This document shows positions 1 through 4,249 of a stretch of 7,187 bases of DNA, one piece after another (the stretch's first letter is position 1; every line of letters starts with the position of its first letter). A program made the position numbers and the translations under genes. The DNA comes from Rhodospirillales bacterium. Its GTDB lineage: Bacteria > Pseudomonadota > Alphaproteobacteria > Rhodospirillales_A > JACZKS01. The stretch lies in contig JABGRG010000150.1 of the NCBI GenBank assembly GCA_018648445.1, forward strand, positions 1 through 7,187, given 5' to 3'. The notes beneath the pieces were generated by a model. The model made no database searches, was not told the DNA's origin, and worked only from the letters and a program-made list of their open reading frames with translations.

Positions 1-95
1 GATCCTCTGTTACGAAACAGACTCAGGCGTCCCAAATGTTTTGATGACGGACAGGCTATTGCGTTGAGAAGGGCGTCATTCGGCAGTTCGTCGCC

Positions 96-665
96 ATGCC
101 ACTGGGTGAGGGTTATTCGGTGGAGGAGCAGATCACCGGCGCTGCCGAACACGGCGGCATTCAGATCATCGTCTATCCGATGAAAAAAGAGCGCTACGAG
201 GCGCTGATGGGAGAGCGGTTTGATGGGGCGAGATCTCTAGATTATCAATTGCAGGAGTGTAGGGAACCCCGCATGGATATGGGCCTCGCGCCCGGTGGCC
301 GGATGCGGCAGGAAATCTACGACGACCGTTACGGGTTAGACGCCTGGGACCAGCGCCACTCCAGCCGGTGCTTTGTGACCATTGCCAATTCGGCGGTGTG
401 GACTGCGGTCACTGGAGAACGCCCACCGACCGAGCCGCCGACGGCCAAAGAATATACGAAAAGGGGTCTGCCGTGGTTCGACTACTACGGCGGTGACGCG
501 GAGGCCGTCGAGGGGGCGGAGAAATTCGCGAAGCTCGTCAGCGTCGCCACGATGGGAAAGCAGAAGGGCGAAACGCCACTGCCGGAGAACGAGTCCGTGG
601 ATGTAGAGCGGATTATCGCGCTACGTAATGAGGGGTCGGATCAAGTTCGGGAAATTCCGCTGTAG
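96..665 (+). CDS. Conserved hypothetical protein, probably missing its N-terminus
   Basis: The 189-residue frame from the first ATG is soluble, with no signal peptide or membrane segment. It carries conserved-looking blocks: MPLGEGYSVEEQITG at residues 1-15, AEHGGIQIIVYPMK at about 17-30, MGLAPGGRMRQEIYDD at about 62-77, SSRCFVTIANS at about 89-99, and GLPWFDYY at about 124-131. I recall similar strings from uncharacterised bacterial proteins but cannot name a function. The frame stays open upstream to a stop at 45-47, and those codons read like family sequence (GVIRQFVA directly before the ATG). No ribosome-binding site precedes the ATG. A purine-rich GAGAAGG at 66-72 would instead suit an ATT codon at 78. 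The simplest reading is a 5'-truncated or frameshifted gene whose remainder is lost or lies left of the window. The small membrane gene at 711 follows 45 bases later on the same strand. Confidence 0.6.
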   Translation: MPLGEGYSVEEQITGAAEHGGIQIIVYPMKKERYEALMGERFDGARSLDYQLQECREPRMDMGLAPGGRMRQEIYDDRYGLDAWDQRHSSRCFVTIANSAVWTAVTGERPPTEPPTAKEYTKRGLPWFDYYGGDAEAVEGAEKFAKLVSVATMGKQKGETPLPENESVDVERIIALRNEGSDQVREIPL

Positions 666-697
666 AGGCATACCAACCTGCCATCCCAATGATGAAC

Positions 698-702
698 AGG
701 AG
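698..702 (+). promoter_or_regulatory. Ribosome-binding site of the small membrane protein
   Basis: AGGAG lies 8 bases before the ATG at 711 and supports this start. A second AGGA at 704-707 is too close to serve well. Confidence 0.55.
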
Positions 703-710
703 CAGGAAGC

Positions 711-899
711 ATGGGAGATGACGACGGCTTTAGAATTATTATTGGTATAGGCGCTGGATTTTTACTCCTTTGGCTCGGGGGGAGCTTGCTGGGAAGTTAT
801 CTTCAGTTCGGTATGCAATTCGGCTGGTGGATAATCGGTCTTGTAAGCGTCGTCTTTATACTAGGCGCAGTGTTTTACACTGCCTTCTGGGGGCGTTAA
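711..899 (+). CDS. Small hydrophobic membrane protein, function unknown
   Basis: This 62-residue protein starts with a short acidic head (MGDDDG) and then has two predicted membrane helices, roughly residues 8-31 (IIIGIGAGFLLLWLGGSLLG) and 37-59 (FGWWIIGLVSVVFILGAVFY). It ends in a short basic tail (WGR). The first helix is rich in glycine, as in tightly packed helical hairpins. The start is supported by AGGAG at 698-702. I do not recognise a family. The gene may be co-transcribed with the truncated hypothetical protein before it, but the 45-base gap and its own ribosome-binding site also allow independent expression. It could be a small inner-membrane stress or accessory protein, which is conjecture. 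Hydrophobic composition and a good ribosome-binding site make it a likely real gene despite its size. Confidence 0.55.
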   Translation: MGDDDGFRIIIGIGAGFLLLWLGGSLLGSYLQFGMQFGWWIIGLVSVVFILGAVFYTAFWGR

Positions 900-1087
900 A
901 CAAATTGCATTCTTCGACAGCGCACCAAAGCGCAAAAATACAAAAGATTATAAAAGAATGCGAATGTCTACGCGGGGGGGCGGTGGCCGAATGGCCGGGC
1001 AATTCGTTCTGGGTTTTAGAGTTTTCCCTGGTGGTTAAAGACCTTTCGCAAGAACTGGGGGAAACTGTGTAGATCGGGGATGGTGAA
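900..1087. other. Spacer without a recognisable gene
   Basis: No credible coding frame is visible. The stretch holds a separated inverted repeat, GCATTCTT at 906-913 and AAGAATGC at 954-961, a tiny GCGC hairpin between these arms, and a seven-G run near 973-979. The text GGTGGCCGAATGG near 981 resembles the D-arm of a serine or leucine tRNA, but no anticodon or T-arm follows. Confidence 0.4.
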
Positions 1088-1119
1088 TTATATGGTGATA
1101 CAATGTATCATTATATGGT
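1086..1119. promoter_or_regulatory. Operator-like palindrome within a 10-bp direct repeat
   Basis: A perfect 7+1+7 palindrome, TGATACA-A-TGTATCA, occupies 1096-1110. The direct repeat ATTATATGGT occurs at 1087-1096 and 1110-1119, on either side of it. Short symmetric AT-rich sites like this are typical of dimeric repressors such as TetR- or GntR-type proteins. No regulator gene is in the window, and no intact gene starts immediately beside the site, so its target is unclear. It could be left over from a lost promoter. Confidence 0.4.
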
Positions 1120-1454
1120 CACCACGCCACAACGTATTCCTACCTTTCATGGGGTGCTCGGAACAGTGCCTGTGTTCGTCGATCACCACAAGAGTGCCCT
1201 TGACCGAACTGTCGGCAAGCGTTTTGTTATCCTCAATGGGTTGAGACAAAATCGCCAGAGGTCGTGAGCACCAGAACAGGCACTGAGACGTCCTTTGTTC
1301 CAAATTCGAAATTCACGGTGTTCATAGCACGCAAAATGGGCAAGGCTTCTTCAATAGTCGGTAAGCAGAAGTTTTGGGTGTTATCGGCTGCTTTCAGGGG
1401 GTAAGCGGACCATGTTCCGGGCCATCGACTTCGGCTGGAATTGACCCGAAGCAG
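1088..1454 (-). pseudogene. Frameshifted remnant, possibly the C-terminal part of an alpha/beta-hydrolase
   Basis: Two minus-strand frames together read like the end of one protein. The first contains IEEALPILRAMNTVNFEFG and then VPVLVLTTSGDFVSTH, ending at a stop at 1233-1235. The second, overlapping it near 1237, continues with EDNKTLADSSVKGTLVVIDEHRHCSEHP. Joined, they resemble the last strands of an alpha/beta-hydrolase: a strand followed by an Asp (SGD), about 30 residues, then a strand (TLVVID) and a His (RHCSEH) in the positions of the catalytic acid and histidine. The nucleophile region is absent, and upstream sequence runs straight into the kinase gene. I see the two frames directly, but the family call is inference from pattern. 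It may instead be chance similarity in a non-coding spacer. Confidence 0.33.
1429..1451 (-). terminator. Weak hairpin after the histidine kinase
   Basis: CTTCGG at 1429-1434 pairs with CCGAAG at 1446-1451 around an 11-base loop, just after the kinase stop at 1455. No T-run follows on the minus strand, so this is only a candidate transcription end. Confidence 0.2.
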
Positions 1455-2543
1455 TCATTCCAAAATCGGCAAATTGAAGAAGAACCTGCAGCCACCGCCC
1501 GTTTCCGAATAATAATCAATTGCACCACCATGTTGTTCAACAATCGCCTTGGCAATACTGAGACCCAACCCGGTTCCGCCTTTTACCCGGGTGTCGGACG
1601 AATCGACTTGAGTAAATTTCTCGAAGATGGCTCCCCGGCACTCTTCAGGAATGCCCGGACCGTTGTCTTTTACGTTTATGCGAAATGTGCTGCTATCTTG
1701 TGTGACCGACAACTCGACCTGCTCTCCATCCGGAGAAAACTTCGCCGCATTGGACATCAGATTAGATAGAACTTGCATCAGGCGGTTCTTGTCACCGTTC
1801 ACCAGCGTTTTTTCATTCATCACAGCATTTGCGTTAACGAAAGTTACGCCGTGTTTGTCCCCATAGCCCTTGTTGGCCTCTATCGCCTCTTCGACCAGCG
1901 ATACGACATCCACGGGCTCCATATGAAGCTCCATTTTCCCGGCTTGGATTTTTTCCATATCCAGAATGTCGTCGATCAGTAGCGCCAACCTGTCACTGTT
2001 GGCGTATGCGACGTCAATCATCGATTGGAGTTTATCAGGTAGTGGGCCAATGGTTCCCGACTGTATGAGACCGAGAGTACCCTTTATCGATGTCAGTGGC
2101 GTCCTAAGTTCGTGGCTGACTGTCGAGGTAAACTCCTGTTTTGCTTTCTCAGCCTGTTTACGTTCCTCGATTTCTATGACGAGTTTTTCGTTGATTTCCT
2201 CAAGATCCTGAGTGCGGAGACTGACAAGGTCAGACAAGGCTTGAACCCCCGGAATCCACTTGAACAAACCGATTGCCAGAAACACAAAACCGCCCAGAAA
2301 ACCGACAAATTTCTCTAGAAACGCTTCCGTTTCCGTATCGCCAATAATGACGAACCGGTTGAGGCTCTCGAAGTTATCACTGATGTCAAGAATACTGCCG
2401 AACAATAAGAGACCGAACCCGGCAATGATTAATTTCCAACCGTTCCGTGACTGCTCAAATCGGTTGCGCCCCGAAATCCAAAGGAAAAATACAATTCCAA
2501 ATAAGACTAATGCTCGAATAATTTCAAGGGCGACATCTGTCAC
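1455..2543 (-). CDS. Membrane-bound sensor histidine kinase, orphan
   Basis: This 362-residue protein has three hydrophobic segments, about residues 5-24, 37-55 and 78-98. A charged coiled-coil linker follows (about 104-137, LEEINEKLVIEIEERKQAEK), then a HisKA domain with the phospho-accepting His144 in SHELRTPL. The HATPase domain has an N-box (NLMSNAAKFSP, 261-271), a G1 box (DNGPGIP, 293-299), an F-box (IFEKFTQ, 306-312) and a G2 box (GGTGLGLS, 322-329). All catalytic motifs are intact, so it should autophosphorylate and pass phosphate to a response regulator. There is no PAS, HAMP or large periplasmic domain, so sensing probably occurs in or at the membrane. The start is a GTG, with CGGAG ending 9 bases upstream. 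No response regulator is adjacent, so its partner lies elsewhere. The architecture is that of a typical hybrid-free sensor kinase. Confidence 0.95.
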   Translation of the reverse strand: MTDVALEIIRALVLFGIVFFLWISGRNRFEQSRNGWKLIIAGFGLLLFGSILDISDNFESLNRFVIIGDTETEAFLEKFVGFLGGFVFLAIGLFKWIPGVQALSDLVSLRTQDLEEINEKLVIEIEERKQAEKAKQEFTSTVSHELRTPLTSIKGTLGLIQSGTIGPLPDKLQSMIDVAYANSDRLALLIDDILDMEKIQAGKMELHMEPVDVVSLVEEAIEANKGYGDKHGVTFVNANAVMNEKTLVNGDKNRLMQVLSNLMSNAAKFSPDGEQVELSVTQDSSTFRINVKDNGPGIPEECRGAIFEKFTQVDSSDTRVKGGTGLGLSIAKAIVEQHGGAIDYYSETGGGCRFFFNLPILE

Positions 2544-2575
2544 GAATAACTACTCCGAACTCAAGGTTTCCTAAT

Positions 2576-2588
2576 AACATATTATGTT
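2576..2588. promoter_or_regulatory. 13-bp palindrome upstream of the histidine kinase
   Basis: AACATA-T-TATGTT is a perfect 6+1+6 palindrome, about 32 bases before the kinase start. Its position suits an operator overlapping a promoter or 5' leader. On the minus strand it includes TAATAT, which could be a -10 element, but no good -35 is spaced correctly. Confidence 0.3.
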
Positions 2589-2607
2589 CAGAAAGCGGGT
2601 TACAGGG

Positions 2608-2688
2608 GGATGTTGCAGATGGTTGGCTGGGATGATGCGGAAATATAACTATAAGTCACAAACGCGAATAGCAACGCAGCCAACATCC
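2608..2688. repeat. Interrupted inverted repeat between the kinase and the small secreted gene
   Basis: The right arm CAGCCAACATCC at 2677-2688 is complementary to GGATGTTGGCTG. The left arm is split: GGATGTTG at 2608-2615 and GTTGGCTG at 2622-2629. The right arm can therefore pair with either part, giving two mutually exclusive stems, or forms a 12-bp repeat with a 10-base interruption. It lies in the probable leader or promoter region of the kinase. Confidence 0.3.
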
Positions 2689-2714
2689 AAGAGATAAATG
2701 AGGTCATCATCCAC

Positions 2715-2742
2715 TAGAGATGCCGTACATTAGGTATCTCTA
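2715..2742 (-). terminator. Hairpin downstream of the small secreted gene
   Basis: TAGAGATGCC at 2715-2724 faces GGTATCTCTA at 2733-2742 around an 8-base loop, with one mismatched position. It begins 18 bases after the stop of the minus-strand gene. It lacks a T-run, so it is at best a weak terminator or an mRNA-end structure. Confidence 0.3.
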
Positions 2743-2760
2743 AACAGCCGTTTGTGGCTA

Positions 2761-2943
2761 TCAGCCGAAGGCCGCAACTATATCGTCATATGATAGTGTG
2801 GCTTTTGTCGATCCCTTCTGAGTTTCGCTGGTGACGCCTTTAACCATCCCTTGCAGGGTATTTAGAAAATTTGACTGAGCATAACTTGGGGTGGAGACCA
2901 CACCGAGAACGCAAATCAGCAATGAAAAAATAATTTTCCGCAT
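2761..2943 (-). CDS. Small secreted protein, possibly a truncated DUF4197-like protein
   Basis: This 60-residue protein has a clear Sec signal peptide: MRK, then a hydrophobic core IIFSLLICVLGVV, then a cleavage region STPSYAQS with probable cleavage after Ala near residue 22. The start is fixed by a strong AAGGAGG at 2952-2958, 8 bases upstream. The frame stays open for 30 codons before it, but without a better start. The mature part is about 38 residues, rich in Ser, Thr and Gln, and ends LSYDDIVAAFG. That end resembles the LSNDEIVAGLKEAL stretch early in DUF4197 periplasmic proteins, which are several times longer. I therefore suspect that the gene is the N-terminal remnant of such a protein. 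No continuation is evident in the other two frames. A genuine small exported protein remains possible. It is probably periplasmic. Confidence 0.6.
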   Translation of the reverse strand: MRKIIFSLLICVLGVVSTPSYAQSNFLNTLQGMVKGVTSETQKGSTKATLSYDDIVAAFG

Positions 2944-2951
2944 CAACTGGT

Positions 2952-2958
2952 CCTCCTT
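2952..2958 (-). promoter_or_regulatory. Strong ribosome-binding site that decides the start of the small secreted gene
   Basis: AAGGAGG on the minus strand lies 8 bases before the ATG at 2943. It selects this ATG over the upstream in-frame TTG at 3033, and the resulting protein begins directly with a signal peptide. Confidence 0.75.
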
Positions 2959-2984
2959 GCGACTAGTGTACAACCATTCTGCTA

Positions 2985-3002
2985 GGCGAAGCACGCTTCG
3001 CC
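2985..3002. repeat. Perfect 8-bp hairpin in the leader of the small secreted gene
   Basis: GGCGAAGC and GCTTCGCC are separated by only AC, so in practice a 7-bp stem with a tetraloop forms. It lies between the Sel1 gene and the small secreted gene, about 40 bases before the latter's start. No T-run follows on either strand. It could stabilise or attenuate the message. Confidence 0.4.
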
Positions 3003-3146
3003 ATATCTCGTCCTCATTAATGTGCTGTCTCAACCTTGCAGCAATTTCCGCACGGATCGCACTTAGACATTCAAATTATCCATTCCGCTCTTCCTTTTGG
3101 GCAGTCGTTGCCTCGGGGGGAAGTGGCACGCTTTCGAGCGCAGACA

Positions 3147-3770
3147 CTAACCCGATTGGCGGGCCTGACGCAGGGCTTTGGCCATCCGTTCGGCGCGAAT
3201 GATATCTTCCGTAGGCATCTTGGTGACAAGTTCCGCGCGCCGATTAACGGCTACATGGCGTCCACTTTTCGGAAGGTCTGAAACGGCGAACTCGAGCCAT
3301 ACGTAGGCCAATACGGGGTTTTTTGGCACCCCCTCGCCTTTGTTGTACATATTGGCAAGATTATACTCGGCTCGCGGGTAGCCCTGAACAGCGGCCATCC
3401 AAATCAACGAAAACGCCTCTTTGGTGTTTTTCTCGACTCCTTCGCCCCGGCGGTACATTACCCCCAAATTGTTCTGCGCCGCCTTGTTGCCTCCGTCGGC
3501 AGCTTCGCGATACCATTTGATCGCCTTTTCATAATCTTTATCGACGCCTAAACCCTTGTGATAAAGCAATGCCATCACATACTGGGCTTTGGTATCTCCC
3601 CCTGAGGCAAGCGGCTCCAGCAGTGCGTGCGCGTTTTCGTAGTCTCCATTGCGATAGGCATCGACCCACGATTCAGCTTCCGCCGACAACGGATATGCGG
3701 CGAACAGGAGAACAAATGCGGCGATGGGGAGAACCCGGCACGCGGAAAAAAAGCGGTTGATCGCGTTCAT
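3147..3770 (-). CDS. Secreted Sel1-like (TPR) repeat protein
   Basis: This 207-residue protein begins with a Sec signal peptide (basic MNAINRFFSACR, core VLPIAAFVLLFAAYPLSA, probable cleavage near residue 30-32). A partial helical repeat follows (WVDAYRNGDYENAHALLEP, about 35-53), then three Sel1-type repeats at about 60-95 (AQYVMALLYHKGLGV), 96-131 (AQNNLGVMYRRGEGV) and 132-167 (AEYNLANMYNKGEGV). A charged helical tail completes it. Sel1 repeats form a curved scaffold that binds other proteins, and the signal peptide puts this one in the periplasm or outside the cell. The start is supported by AAGGAAA at 3776-3782. The frame runs open upstream to 4166, but that extension lacks a ribosome-binding site and would bury the signal peptide. 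It is transcribed toward the small secreted gene across a 203-base gap. Its partner is unknown. It may assist envelope or polysaccharide functions nearby, which is inference. Confidence 0.9.
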   Translation of the reverse strand: MNAINRFFSACRVLPIAAFVLLFAAYPLSAEAESWVDAYRNGDYENAHALLEPLASGGDTKAQYVMALLYHKGLGVDKDYEKAIKWYREAADGGNKAAQNNLGVMYRRGEGVEKNTKEAFSLIWMAAVQGYPRAEYNLANMYNKGEGVPKNPVLAYVWLEFAVSDLPKSGRHVAVNRRAELVTKMPTEDIIRAERMAKALRQARQSG

Positions 3771-3805
3771 GTGGATTTCCTTCTCTGACCCAGGGCGGTT
3801 TCGTT

Positions 3806-3889
3806 TTGCGAATCGTTCGCAATATGCAAAGAAAAAATCGAAAACGCTGCCCCTACGTGTCACAAAATTCAAAATCGTTCGTCCGAACG
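3806..3889. promoter_or_regulatory. Paired inverted repeats upstream of the Sel1 gene
   Basis: TTGCGAA-TCG-TTCGCAA at 3806-3822 is a perfect 7-bp inverted repeat. CGTTCG-TC-CGAACG at 3876-3889 is a second one. Both contain AATCGTTCG (3811-3819 and 3873-3881), about 62 bases apart. The nearer copy is 36 bases before the Sel1 start. Two similar symmetric boxes before a gene suggest a regulator-binding region. No convincing -35/-10 pair could be placed. Confidence 0.35.
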
Positions 3890-3936
3890 CCGATATCGCA
3901 AATCGTGTGCCAATTACCTCATTTTCCACGCCGTAG

Positions 3937-4170
3937 CGGTGTTGGACTGTCACTTGTGTGCCCGGCGAACAGGAAAAGCTGTTCGGCACTTTCGAACGCC
4001 TAAGCGTGCAACCGACCGGCGGCGAAAAAAGTACCGGGCTGGGCCTCGCCATCGTCAAAAAGATAATCGACGCCCATAAAGGAAATATATCCGTGGAAAG
4101 CAAAATCGGGGAAGGAACCTGCTTCACAGTAGCACTTCCGTTGACAGCAAATGCCCCCGAGGGCACTTAA
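3937..4170 (+). pseudogene. C-terminal remnant of a histidine kinase (HATPase domain)
   Basis: The frame opens after a stop at 3934-3936 and ends at TAA 4168-4170. It carries the end of a kinase ATP-binding domain: an F-box (EKLFGTFERL), a G2 box with a typical lead-in (PTGGEKSTGLGLAIVKKII), a conserved DAHKGNISVES stretch, and the closing strand GEGTCFTVALPL. The phospho-accepting His domain, N-box and a proper G1 box are absent. Just before the F-box the text TVTCVPGEQ looks like a G1 region with codons deleted. No ribosome-binding site or plausible start precedes it, so I treat it as a broken 3' fragment. It is convergent with the glycosyltransferase, 79 bases apart. Its sequence differs clearly from the intact kinase at 1455-2543, so it is not a duplicate of that gene's end. 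Confidence 0.8.
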
Positions 4171-4194
4171 GAGTGGCCTTAACCAGCGCTGCCG

Positions 4195-4204
4195 GTCACG
4201 TGAC
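4195..4204. repeat. 10-bp palindrome between convergent gene ends
   Basis: GTCACGTGAC is perfectly symmetric, and CC/GG pairs extend it beyond one mismatch on each side. It lies between the kinase remnant and the 3' end of the glycosyltransferase gene. It has no loop or T-run, so it is a poor intrinsic terminator. Confidence 0.3.
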
Positions 4205-4249
4205 GGGTTGTCATGGAGTTGTTCGGAGGGGATTGCCCGGTTCCGCAGG

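Noticed and set aside
900..954. TATAAT-like hexamer on the minus strand near 945-952
   Set aside because: No suitable -35 element lies at the right distance, and no gene follows downstream on that strand.
973..1072. tRNA-like text (GGTGGCCGAATGG) with a G-rich start
   Set aside because: It resembles a D-arm only. No matching acceptor stem, anticodon arm or GGTTCGAATCC-type T-arm follows.
770..1072. Plus-strand frame of 100 codons
   Set aside because: It overlaps the small membrane gene in another frame. Its composition is not protein-like and it runs into structured spacer.
1374..1769. Plus-strand frame of 131 codons, and similar ones up to 2574
   Set aside because: They are antisense to the histidine kinase and have no recognisable motifs or ribosome-binding sites.
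2944..3033. Thirty-residue N-terminal extension of the small secreted protein from a TTG
   Set aside because: A strong AAGGAGG and a textbook signal peptide fix the start at the ATG at 2943.
3771..4166. Upstream in-frame extension of the Sel1 gene, giving a 339-residue protein
   Set aside because: The extension has no ribosome-binding site, overlaps the kinase remnant on the other strand, and would place the signal peptide internally. The ATG at 3770 has a good ribosome-binding site.
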